64,000 bases of DNA, taken from NCBI GenBank assembly GCA_030272155.1, contig CP126193.1, positions 930,001 through 994,000 of the forward strand, given 5' to 3'. The notes under the pieces are model-generated. The model saw only the letters and a program-made list of their open reading frames with translations, did no database searches and was not told the DNA's origin. Positions 21,715-33,100 of this stretch are shown piece after piece. Position numbers and translations under genes: made by a program. Position 1 is the first letter of the stretch. Each line of letters begins with the position of its first letter. Origin of the DNA: Tetradesmus obliquus. Its lineage: Eukaryota; Chlorophyta; Chlorophyceae; Sphaeropleales; Scenedesmaceae.

Positions 21715-21743
21715 GGATTCCGTCCCCCCTGGTAACAATAAAA
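21715..21743 (+). mobile_element. Extremely 5'-truncated SINE/LINE tail with 10-bp target duplication
   Basis: Only 29 bases, ending CCCCCCTGGTAACAATAAAA, match the 3' end of the SINE at 21267-21493. It is flanked by identical 10-bp repeats ACCAACTGCA (21705-21714 and 21744-21753). This is what target-primed reverse transcription gives when it aborts almost at once. Confidence 0.75.
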
Positions 21744-21753
21744 ACCAACTGCA

Positions 21754-23490
21754 ACTGACTGCACATGATATATGCCAATGCTGTTTGCAGATTTGCCTTG
21801 CTACTTGCCACAAAGCATCCTTTGGATGGAGACAGACACCAGCAGCACATCACAGGTGGTACCAGCAACAGCAGTAACAGTACTGTAAGACCAACATCTG
21901 CAAATTCAGCAGCAGCAGCAGCAACAGTGGCAAGAACAGCAACATAAACACCAGCAGCAGCACAAACACCAACAGCAGCCAATGTGTAATGGCATTACAA
22001 GCTTACTCTGGACGGCGTCCTGGCCCAGTGCACTTAGCTCAGCTGTTGGTGTTTGTGCGGGTGCAGGCGGAGCGTACCTGTGCGCCACTGTCAGGTGAAG
22101 GCATCCAATGCCATCGATCGGATCGCTGAGGTGCCCCATTGTCAGAGTACAGTTGCAGATTTATTGGTTGCAGACTTTATCTGCTTCTTGTACCTGACAC
22201 AGACTTCTGCTGGAAGTGCTGGTATACCCCATTGCCAGGCCTGTGGCCAACTACGACGAGGCTGCTGTTGCCACATCAGCATATGTGGCAGCAATACTAC
22301 CTGTGTGCGCAGATGAGAATGAATATATGCAACGCATCAAGCCTATTACAGTTTGTTTTGATGCCGGAACCAGTGGGGAGGGCAGCAGTGGGGAAGGAAC
22401 TTGAGCACAACAGCAGCACTGCTTGGGGCTCAATTTGGCGGCAAGCTCCGCGCGAGCGCGGCGGCTTCCCCACCACTTGTGAGCCCTAATTTTTGCTGTA
22501 CAAAAATAAAAAAATCAAGCACTGTTTCTCAAGGCTTAAGCGTGTTGTCACGACCGAGTTGGCGTGTCAGCGACAATGTCGCATGATGGTGCTAGTCTCG
22601 CAGCAACTTGCCGACAACATAACACGGCACTGCTGTTTCGCTGCAACATGGCATTGTCAATTTGATGAGGATTCAAATTCTATGAAGCGGTCGGGCAGCC
22701 TCCTCCTGTGCCAGCTGATGGGCCTGCCACGGTCACAGTACACATGCTGCTGTTGAATTGACAGCTGGCAGGCTGGATGTTGTATGCATACCATCATTTG
22801 CGAAGAAGGGCCTCAGCCAGACAACAGTACGCATCTTCTTGCTGTCAGGTGCACACTCAATTCCAGGCTACGCCATGCTGTGACGGCACATCCATCTTGC
22901 ACTTACAAGCCTAATTCATTACTGCTGCAATCCAGCGAGTAGTCAAACATTGTATAGCTGCGCCATGTCAGTTTCTTGGCCGCCATGCAAGGCTGTGACA
23001 AAGCAGAGCATCTGTCTTCTGGTAACAGACAGGTGCAGCCACCATGCCTAGGCCTGGCATTCCGGTGGAATTGACCCATGCTTATGATGCACTGCACAGT
23101 GCTCGATTCCAGCACAGCAGAAAAATTGCAAATAGTGCGGCTCCTCCAGCTGTACTCATACATTATAGCGGGTTTTCAATTGTAATGTCTCTTGTTTACA
23201 GACACTGGCGTGGCCCATGCAGGGCATTCAGCCAGCATCCTGCAGGCTGCGATGTATGCAACCACCCTTGCGTGCTACACTTCACCCACATTGTTGACGT
23301 TTTGATGGAATGAGAGTAAACACATCCACAGCAGGCAGCCTGTGAACAATATGATAGCCAGTAGCAGGGGCCACAGTCCCATAAACCACTGCTGAAGGAC
23401 ACCTGCACACCATAACAGCACTGCCGTGCCACCTAATTTAGAGTGGCCGATTTAGTCTTCGTCTCCACCACCTCACACCCCTGCTGCGGT
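21754..23490. other. Intergenic, including the minus-strand gene's 3' flank; no gene recognised
   Basis: About 1.7 kb. Short frames exist (for example 22216-22404, +) but show no family resemblance and no phase-consistent splice chain. A small CAG-rich tract lies at about 21905-21975. The right part should be 3' UTR of the minus-strand gene; a minus-strand TGTAA lies at 23196-23200. Confidence 0.35.
23196..23200 (-). terminator. Putative TGTAA polyadenylation signal (minus strand)
   Basis: TTACA on the plus strand, 431 bases beyond the stop of the minus-strand gene that ends at 23631. Confidence 0.25.
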
Positions 23491-23560
23491 TAAGCAGTCT
23501 CCAGCGCTGCCTGCCTGGCTGCGCATGCAGCCACCAGGGCATCCAGGTACCGCTGCGAAG
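23491..23560 (-). repeat. Partial duplicate of the last exon and stop region of the minus-strand gene
   Basis: About 70 bases repeat 23631-23700, including CTGCCTGCCTGGCTGCGC and GCAGCCACCAGG, offset by 140 bases. It lies downstream of the stop codon, in the presumed 3' UTR, and is a decayed copy of the gene's end. Confidence 0.7.
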
Positions 23561-23630
23561 CCTAAGGAGCAGAGTGGTCGAAAAACCCTTTGACTCCCCC
23601 ACCAAGCGCCCCCTACCAGTAGTACCGCTG

Positions 23631-25181
23631 TCAAGCAGTCCCTATCGCTGCCTGCCTGGCTGCGCGTGCAGCCACCAGGTCATCCAAATGCCGCTGCAGC
23701 TGCTCCACCAGGTTCTCTTGCAGCGCTTGCTGCACGCTGCCGCCGCTGCTGCCACCGCCACTGCTTGTGCTGTTTAGCCCTGCTGCTAGCGCTGCGATGA
23801 TGCCAGCCTTCTCCTGCAGCAGCAGTAGCAGCACATGCACAAAGTGTGAGCTGTTGAGTCCACTGTGATGCTGCTCCGCTGCTGCATCCAGCAGTATTGC
23901 TAAATGCTAGTAACATGTGCAACAGGATATGACGGCTCTGCAAGTGCCCCGCAGCTGCGCATCATGCATGTGCAGGGATTTTGCGCCGAACATGTGCTGC
24001 TGCAAGCCGTGCAGGACCTGCGCATGTGGTATACGGGCAGTGTGACAACTAAATCACCACCATCAGCATCACCATCGCAATACGGCATAGCCCACACCTG
24101 TGTGATGCATGCTATCCTCTGTTCCAGAACTTCCAGCTCACGCTTGGCTTTCCTGCAAAACAGAAAAAGTGCGATCCAGAAGCTGTGAAGTGTTGCAATG
24201 CTTGCTGAATTCACCAAACACATGCAGTTTGGCTGCCTCAATGGTGCCAGTCTATTCCTGCAAGTCGGCATGCACCAACCAACACGGCTTCTGGCAAATC
24301 CTGCAAAGCCAACTTGGTTAAGGGCAGTTGCAGGCTTGAAGCCTGCAGCCAGCTGCATCACCTACACCTGCTGCCAGCACCCTGTTGTCCAGCCTTCATG
24401 GCATCTTGACAATGTTGCACCTTGCAGAAACCTCACCACTTCTTATGCTCTGCAGATGCTGCGCTAGCACTTGGGTTGTCTGAAGGTTGACTGGCCACCC
24501 CTGCTGCCTCTGCTGTGCTTGGAATGTTGCTGTGGTTGCTGCTGGCTGGTTTGGACTTGTGCTGCTTGCCTTGTAGGCTGCCTGCACTGCTGTTGCTGGT
24601 TTTGCTGCCTGTCACCATCACACCTTCTCCGCTGCAGTGCTTGCAGGTGCTCTGCAGAAGCAGAAAACATGAACACAGTGGGAAGGAGGAATCAACAGCA
24701 CAGCCTGGGTTCCTGCAAGACGCCTGCTCGACCCCATAGCAGCTGCTCTTGCTTGGACATCTCTACTGCAAAGGTGTCCTACTCACCTCAAGCGGGCGAA
24801 ACTCATACACCTCTGTGTGCACCCCGCTGCCCTGGCAGATGTGGCACAGGTGCACATGCGCCAGGCTCTCATCGCCTGTGCACACAGCCTGCTTTGCAGC
24901 ACCTGCGGGCAGATAGGGGGTCAACAGCCAATCCCAATAGCTACAGAATGTAATAATGCTTGCATTACGGCTTACCTGCATCCTGCAGGCCGATGGTGTC
25001 TGCTACGCTATGACCATCCTGGTTGATGCACAGCAGGTCAAAACAGTAAGAGGCGGGATGACGTGCCGTGTTCGCCTGACGACTGCGCAGGTGACGCTGT
25101 CACGCCCTGAGTTGAACGATTTGTTACCTTATACTTGTCCCGCAGCCTGTTCAGTTCCTCCTGCTCGCCTGTGCTGAGCAT
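23631..25181 (-). CDS. Protein with two CxxCxGxG (DnaJ-type) zinc motifs and C-terminal coiled coil, 240 aa
   Basis: Six minus-strand exons (25181-25128, 25075-24976, 24902-24787, 24651-24437, 24152-24098, 23813-23631) join in phase from ATG to TGA. Residues about 70-100 contain CHICQGSG and CKHCSGEG, two copies of the CxxCxGxG motif that binds zinc in DnaJ/Hsp40 cysteine-rich domains; DnaJ has four, so this would make one zinc site. No J domain (HPD) is present. The N-terminal part, with EELNRLRDKYK and YCFDLLCINQDGHS, looks globular. A Ser/Asn/Ala/Gln-rich linker follows, and the C-terminus (KRELEVLEQRIACITQEK and QENLVEQLQRHLDDLVAARA) is predicted coiled coil. The family is not recognised; a thiol or zinc co-chaperone-like role is inference from the motif. 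It is divergent from the sacsin-like gene with about 470 bp between start codons. An upstream noncoding exon is possible. Confidence 0.8.
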
Positions 25182-25650
25182 GCTGTACTGTGTTGTATTT
25201 CAAACGGTCTCGTGGATAAAGAAGCGATCCCAACTCTCCATTAGAACCATTAGCTGCAATTATCTGCTTGATCTGTGCCCGATGTCGTTATTGCATGCGT
25301 CAAATGACACAGAGTACTGCGGTACAGGTACTTGAGGCTTACACATGTGTTATGCGTCGTCCGTGCCACCACGGTGCCTCGGATCACACACCGGAGATGC
25401 TTGAACCAGTTTGACTATAAGCTGGCGATCTATGCCTGCATGGGTTTCGATCGGTGACTGAAAAGTTAAACAGGGCTTGACAGTACTACTACTGTAGACT
25501 TTTTGTTGCACGCATTACGTGAAGTGTCTTCTTTCTGTATTTGGCTGGAAACCTATCAGTGTACATAATGGGCACCTGATTACCCGTCAAGTGCTGTGCC
25601 TGCTGTGAGCAGCACTCCAGCAGGTGGCAGCAGCAGCGGCGACAGCTGCA
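25182..25650. promoter_or_regulatory. Shared divergent promoter region (CxxCxGxG gene and sacsin-like gene)
   Basis: 469 bases separate the two start codons, which point away from each other, so this stretch must hold both 5' UTRs and promoters. No coding exon, TATA box or clear heat-shock element array was identified. Confidence 0.5.
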
Positions 25651-28212
25651 ATGGAGCACGCATGGCAGGATTTCGGGCAGAAGGTAATATGCAAGAGAAT
25701 ACGATGTACATCCGCAACCTATTGCCATATGCAGCAGTTATGAATGATTGCATGCATGACGAAGTGCTCTGGGATCAGCTTGGTCTTATCACAACTGCAG
25801 CAACCGCTTCAGTGTACATTCAGGCACATGCATGCACTGTGGCGCTGGTGTGCCGCATCCACCTGTGAAGCCGATGCGTCTGCCAAACCCGCATTGTTTT
25901 GCTGTCTTGCTGTCCTGCAAGGTGGACCTCACTGCCCGCCTCAGGGAGATTCTGATCAACTACCCAGAGGGAACAAGCATCCTCAAGGAAATTGTGCAGG
26001 TGCATTAGCAATGCTACTGTAAATCAGCAGCTTTCACGCTACAGCCAGCAGCAGGTGCAGCCACGGTCATGGCGGCTGCTGGCAATAATGGCACAGCAGC
26101 AGGCTAACTGTTGCAGCAGCCTGAGGATCTGGCTGGGGGCGGTGCAAAGCATCGCCAGCAGCAGTGGGCCAAAAGGCCAGAAGCTGAGCACTGCCGCCTG
26201 TGTTGTACTGCTGCGCCCTGCAGAATGCGGACGATGCAAAGGCCACAATTGTCAAGTTTTGTCTGGACTACAACACGTACCCAGCAGGTGTGTCCTGCAA
26301 GTGCAGCTCCTGGCATGTAACAGAACACCGTAGCACAAAGCAGCAGTGCATGCATGCCTACTAGGGTAGATTGCAGCGCAGGCAGATGCGAGCAACACAC
26401 TATAAGGCAGCAGCACTGGCAGCACAGTATGCTGCTGGCGATGGGTTGCTCTGTGGCGCTGCGACAGCATGCTTCGCACTGATTGCTGCTGTCTTGCTGC
26501 CGTGTGGCTGCTGTTCTGCTGCTGCGCTGCTTGCTGAGGCGGTGCTGTCTCCCACCATGCGCGCATTCCAGGGCCCTGCACTTCTCAGCTTCAACGATAG
26601 CATGCTGAGCGCTCATTGCTGCTGGCTTGCTGCTGTGTGGCTGCTGCCCTGCTGCTGCACTGCTGCAGATGCGGTGCTGTCTCCTGCAATGCGCGCTTTC
26701 CAGGGCCCTGCACTGCTGGCCTTCAACGATGGCGTGTTCAGCGAGAAGGACTTTGAGTCCATCAGCAGGATCGGAGACAGCAAGAAGCGAGAGCAGCTGG
26801 GCAAGACCGGCAGGTTTGGGTGAGTGGCTGCAGGGGGCACACAGCCGGTGCGGGGTGTGTTTGGAGTTGACAAATAGCACAGCAGCAGTCTTCAGACAGC
26901 GGCAGCGTTGTGCTTGTGCCAGGCAGCCGGCAGCGTTAGGTGGCAGGTTTGGGTGAGTGGCGGTGTGGCGACACAGCGGCTGGTGACACAGCTGGTGCAG
27001 GGTGTGGCTGAGGTGGCGGCTGCCATAGCAGCAGTCAGTTCATAGTGGCAGCGTTGTGCAGCAGCGGTGGTGTCTGTTTGAGCTGCGCAACGCGCAGCGT
27101 TGGCGGCAGCCTTATGTGGAAATCTTTGTTGCGGCTGCCTCGATTTTGCCCGCCAGACCTCCCCTATCAGCCCTTTTAACCTTGCGTCGATGCCGTCAAC
27201 CAACATTCCTGTGTGTATGTGCTGTTGTGTATGTGCAGCGTGGGCTTTAACGCCATCTACCACTTGACTGATGTGCCCAGCTTCGTGTCTGGCGAGCACC
27301 TGGTGCGAAATGGAGCGCAATGGAGCTCACTCAATAGCAGCGCATCTCCACTGTTTGCTTTGGTGGTGTCCAGCATCACCAGCAGTGCTGCATGCCCGTG
27401 TTGCTTGCCGCTCCTGGCATTGCTACACGTGTGCACATCATGGCGGCATGCACATGTTACGCAAGAGGACCAGTGTGTTGACAGTGCCTTTATTGTTTGT
27501 CTGCGCAGGTGATTTTTGACCCCCACTGCAAGCACTTGCCAGCTATCTCAGCAGGTGCGCAGGCATAGCACAACACAGCAATGCAGCTATCTTGCAGTGC
27601 AGGAAGCAGCTTTAGAAAATCTTGCAGTGCAGGAAGCAGCTTTGGAAAAACCTTTGGGCTATGGCGACTATACAGCAGATCAGCAGCACCAGCTGCCTCT
27701 GACACTGCACACACTGCCGTGCGGACCTGTGCACACCACCTCCAGTCCACCTCCTCTCTTTTCCAGCCCACTTTATCGATTGTTTGTTTGTTGCTTTACT
27801 CTCACTCCGTTTGACTGCAGCAAACCCCGGCAAGAAGATCAACTTTGTGCAGCATACGCTGCAGCCGTCACTAGCCCACCAGGCGGCACCCTACCAGCTC
27901 TTCGGCTGCAACACAGCCAGCTACTACCCAGGGACGCTGTTCAGGTTCCCGCTGCGCACGCAGGCACAGGCAGACGCAAGCACCATATCCAAGCAGGTAT
28001 GCAAACCAGTCGCGCATCGCAGCCCAGCAGCTGTGATCCTCTGGTCAGCAGGCAGTGGGAAGGCGTTGTGGGGGCAGGGCCTTCTAGCAGTGCGAGCTTA
28101 GCGAGGGCTCGTTCTCCACAACTGCTTTCGACGTGGACAGTTGGCAGTGGAAGCAGGGTGCTTGCGTCTGTGCAGTGGCATGAAGGGTACCCATCCTAAC
28201 TGTTTCGGTGTA

Positions 28213-28244
<32 letters not shown>

Positions 28245-30125
28245 TGTACACGCCAGAGTCCATCTCTGCACTCTTTGATGACCTGCGCCAGGAGGTGCAG
28301 CTGGTGCTGCTGTTCCTGAAGAGCATCCGCAGCATTGAAGTGCTGCAGCTCCTGCCAGGCCAGGCACAGCCGCAGCTGCTGTTCAGCTGCAGCGTTGCAA
28401 ATGCAACTGAAGCAGTGCTGCAGCAGCGGGCGCTGTTCCTGCATGCTGCTTCAGCGCCTGCTGATGAGGTGGTGGCGGGCACTTACCGACTGGATATGGC
28501 CATACGGTGAGTGCGCAGGGGCTGCATTGTGTTATGTGAGAGCTGGTGTGGATGGCACCTGAATGCTGTGATGCTGCGCCCCACCCTGTGGCTGACAGCA
28601 ATCTGACGGTGCCTTGTGCTCTGCAAGAGTATGCGCGCGCTTGCATTTGCCTTAGGGATTGGTACTAGTGTCGTGCAGGCTGCGTGGCAATGCCGGCGTC
28701 AGCGGGTGTTGCAGCTGGCAACGAAACACACTAGGGCGTAAGCCAGCGTCCGGCATTTAGTTGGTTGCTGCAATTCTGCCATGCTGCCATGCAGGGATCC
28801 AAACACCAGCACAGCACAGTCCCTCAGCTTCCTGGTGTGTCAGCGCCGCGGCCAGCAGCAGCTGCTGTCAATGGCAGCTGAACTCAGCAAGCAGTTCCAG
28901 GTGCCGCTGGTAGCTTGGGGCGCTGTCGCTGCTGAAATAAGCAGCAGCAGCAGCAGTGCCGCTGAGCAGCAGCAGCAGCAGGGCCAGCTGGCAGGCCGCG
29001 CGTTCTGCTTCCTGCCGCTGCCTGCGTCCACTGGGCTGCCGCTGCACGTCAACGGCTACTTTGAGCTGAGCAGCAACAGGCGCGACGTGTGGCACGGCAG
29101 CGACATGGCGGGAGCGGGGCGCCTGAGAGCGCAGGTGTGTGCGGCAAGGATCTGCTGCTTGGCACCTGCTGGGTGCTCGCCATGGCTTGCGTGACTGCCA
29201 CATGTGTGTTCGTGTGTTGGTTTTCAGCTTGTTAGGGTGTTGCTAGCTGCATTGAAGTTAGCTGTATCCCTTGCTGGTGCCAGCAGTTCTGCCACCCAGC
29301 CGACTGAACCACCGCACTGTTGTCTGCCGCATCTGCTGCTGCTGCTGCTGCTGTGGCCAGTGGAACGAGGCGCTGCTGCAGCTGGTGGTGGCCCCTGCCT
29401 ACTTGGACCTGCTGGCTGCTGCTGCACAGCTGCTGGGCCACGGGACGCAGTATGCCAGGTGGGCTGTGCGCTGCTTGTTGTATCTCCCTTTTCAGCGGCT
29501 ATGCTGGCTTTCTGGCCACTAACAAATGGCAGCTGTGTGAGGCTTGACTTGAACTTCAGTGTATTTGCAACTGAACCTGTCCTCCTGTGTGTGGGATGGT
29601 CCTTTAAGTGTTTGTATGGTATTGTTTTGTACTTGCTTACAGCAGTGAAACTTATTAAACACCACATCCACACACCACCAACTGCAACCCTCATACTGGC
29701 CGACATACTATACTTTGTACACTTGTTGTGTGTAGCGTGTAGCACTCACCTGGTGTCCCCTGCGTGCTGTGCAGGCTGTGGCCAGCCACAGATGCCCTAG
29801 AGCCCTGGCAGTGCACAGTGCGTCTGTAAAGCCACAGGCTTGAAACCAAAACCACTTAACATGGTTGTTCCCTGATTGCTGCGCAGGCTGTGGCCCAGCA
29901 CAGATGCCCCTGAGCCCTGGCAAGGGATAGTGCGCCAGCTGTACGGCCACCTACCCAACAAACGCCTGCTGTGGACAGCAGCACATGGCGGCAGTTGGCT
30001 AGCCATCGATCAGTGCATTTTCCCTGATGCAGCGTGCCTGCAGCAGCAGCTGTTCCACTTGCTGACGGCTGGCGAGGCGCAGCAGGGCTGGCTGCAGCAT
30101 GCACCTCAGCAGAATGCCAGCAGTG

Positions 30126-30160
<35 letters not shown>

Positions 30161-33100
30161 GATGGGCTGGGGCCGTTGGGTCAGGCGCTGCTGCTGCTGG
30201 ACATGCCTCTGCTGGACATGCCTGCTGGCGTGCTGCTGATGATGCAGAAGCACCTGGTGAGATGTGGTGTGGGCTGTGCTGCTACTGCTACTGCTGCTGG
30301 TGCGGCTGTTGCATGCTGTTAGCTCTGCTGTTGTGTTGGTATGAGCTGCCTGCGTGCAATATGTAAATGAAAACCGCCTTGGGCCAGTGGATGACGGTGC
30401 TGCTTACCAAGAAGTTCAGGCACGAGCAGCGGCTTAGTGGGCCCCCAAGTGCACAGCTGGCAGTGCACTGCAGGTTGTTCTCACCTCACAGTGTTTCCTG
30501 GTTCTCTCTTGTAACTGTCTTCTTTCTTCAGCCGGCTTCCGTTGCTGCTGCCACCTTATTCTGCCAGTTTGATATCACTCTGTGGGGCCTGCTGCTGCTT
30601 ACCAACTGTCTCCTTTCTGCAGCCGGAAATGCCTCAGTCTCACTGCAGTCATTGTCCTGCAGGCGTCATCTTGCTCATTGCCCACTTTTATTGACTGTTG
30701 TCTGCTTGATGCTGCTTTGTTCTCTCTTGCAACTGTCTTCTTTCTGCAGCCGGAGCTGCCTCAGTCATGCACACCAGCAGCAGCACGCACAGCAGCAGCA
30801 GCACACCCTGACCGCATGACCATCCTGCAGCGAGACACGCAGCTAGTGCCATTACTGGCATACTGCCTTGCTGATGTGGACCTGTCAGCTGGCGCTGCAG
30901 CATGCCAGCAGCTGCTGCGGCTGCGGCTGCTGCCACTGGCAGATGGCTCAGTGGCAGAAGTAGCGGAATATAGCGGTGGAAAAAGCAAGGCGCAGAACCA
31001 GCAGCAGCAGCAGCAGCAGCAGCTGGTGTTTGTTGTGACAGAGGAGCTGGAGTTGCGGCTGATGGGGTCACAAAGTAAGCCGCCAGCTGATCAAAGTGAA
31101 CTGCTCTGTGCTCCGCATCATTATTGTACTATCGTTGTAAGTCTTTATTGACCTGCAAGCGGCGGTGTGGGACGTGCTCTCTACTGCACATGGCGTCACT
31201 TATAATCGATCACATCTGGATTACGTCCGAAAGCAGTGCTGCCCTCAACGTGCTTTGCTGCTGCGCAGGCCACCTGCTTCGAGATCACGTGCTGCTGTGT
31301 CCCCGGCTGCTGCTACTGCTGCTGTAGTGCGGCTGCTACTGCTGCTGGATCACGAGCTGCTACTGCTGCTGCTGCTGCTACTGCCACGCAGAGCACGTGC
31401 TGCTGGATCACGAGCTGCTAGGCCCTGCCCTGACTGCCAAGCTGTCGCTGGCTGCCAGCTACGGCTGCCTCAACCTGCAGCTGCTCAGCGTGCAGCACCT
31501 GGCCTCAAGCCTGCTGCCGCAGCTGCTGCCGCATGCGTGGCAGCATGCAAAGGCGGTGGCATGGGAGAGTGCAGCAGCGGCAGCAGCAGCAGCAGGTGGT
31601 GCAGAAGGTGCTGCAGGAGATGGCAGCACACAGGCGGCAGCGCTGAGCAGTGGCACAGGCGGTGCCCTTGTCACATGGTGAGGCCAACGTATACATGTAG
31701 CAGCAGTGGAGGGGGTTAGGTTGGTGTCTGCTGCCCTGTTGAAAGCTACAGAGGAGTTTTGCTCCGCTTTTTGTGTTCAACTTCAGCTAGCGTGTAACAC
31801 ACGCAAGAGCAGCGCATTTGGCTTGGATTGCAGTTGCACTCAAACCTGCAACTTGCAGGGCTCATGCGCCTGCAATCCACGCTTCTGCAGGTATTAACGC
31901 CTGTCGTGCCCAGCCAGTCCTGGCTGCCCCAGTGCTGATGCTGCTGCTGCTGCTGCTGCTGTCGCTGCGCAGGGAATGGCTGCAAGGCCTGTGGCAGTGG
32001 CTGTCAGCGCGCCGCACAGACCTGCCGCTGCTGCTTTCATGCGGCTGGCCGCTGCTGCCTGTGCAAGGCGGCACACTAGTCCCCATGCAGCCACATGCCA
32101 GCTCAGCTGTGGTTGCTGCTGGTGGTGACAGCTGGCCAGAGGGACTGGCGGCAGTCCTGCAAAAGCTCGGCTGTTTTGTGCTGGATACGGCGGGGTTCGA
32201 ACTGCCGCTTGAGGCTCTGCTGCAGCACTGCGTGCATCGGCCGAGTGGTGCAGGTGTTGCGGCTGCAGTATGTGCTGCACCGGGATGGGGTGCCAGTGTG
32301 GCAGCAGGGCAGCAGCTGAGTAGGCAGCAGCAGCTGTCAGGGGAAGAAGTAGCAGGCAGTTTGACTGTGGATGAAGCACGCATTTTACGGGGCTTTCTGC
32401 TGCAGCAGCGCTGGTTCAGCGGTGCTGCTGGTGCGGCTGCTGCTGGTGGTGATGCCAGCATGCGTGGGCTGCTGCTGGTGGTTCAGCAACTGCCACTGTA
32501 TGAGCTTGCCAACAGCAAGTCGCTGCAGCAGGCAGTGCCAGCAGCTAGTGCACGGAGGGGCCTGGAGCAAGGGCAGGAGCGGCAGCAGGCACAGCAGGAG
32601 GCAGTACAACAAGGCACAGTTGCCTTGTCGCCTGGCTGCTGCTTGGCTCCAGCAGGTGAGGCTGGGAGGAATAGAAACTGCTGAATGCAGAGCTGGGGAT
32701 ATGCTGCTTCATGTGTGCTGCAGCAGGCGTGCTGCTCAAATGCAAGCTCGCGCCGTACCACATCCGCGTGATGACATGCTATTCACTGCACGCTCTCCTG
32801 CGATGCATCCTACTGCTTGGCTTGCTCCTTGACCACACATCTGATGATGCTCCGTGCTGCTGTGCTTGCAGGTGTCTATACCTTAGCCCTAGACAGCCGT
32901 TTTCTGCAAGCATCTTCGGAGCAAGAGGCCACAGTCATGGCCCGCCACCTAGGCGTGGCAGCGCCTTCTGCTGCAGCTGTGTACAGGGATGTGCTGTTGC
33001 CGCAGCTGCACTTGCTGCCTGAGGCTGTGAGGGACGCTGCTTTGCTGCGCATGCTGCGCTGCCTGGCGGAGCTGCAGCAGCAGGACAGGGGCTTCATGCA

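Noticed and set aside
22216-22404. A small gene reading VANYDEAAVATSAYVAAILP
   Set aside because: No family match, no splice chain and no neighbouring exon; an open frame of this length is expected by chance in this sequence.
25662-25683. Sacsin start at the ATG at 25662 (MAGFRAE)
   Set aside because: It leaves phase 1 and puts exon 2 out of frame. The ATG at 25651 gives [11 protein letters not shown], keeps phase and matches the family's DFGQ opening.
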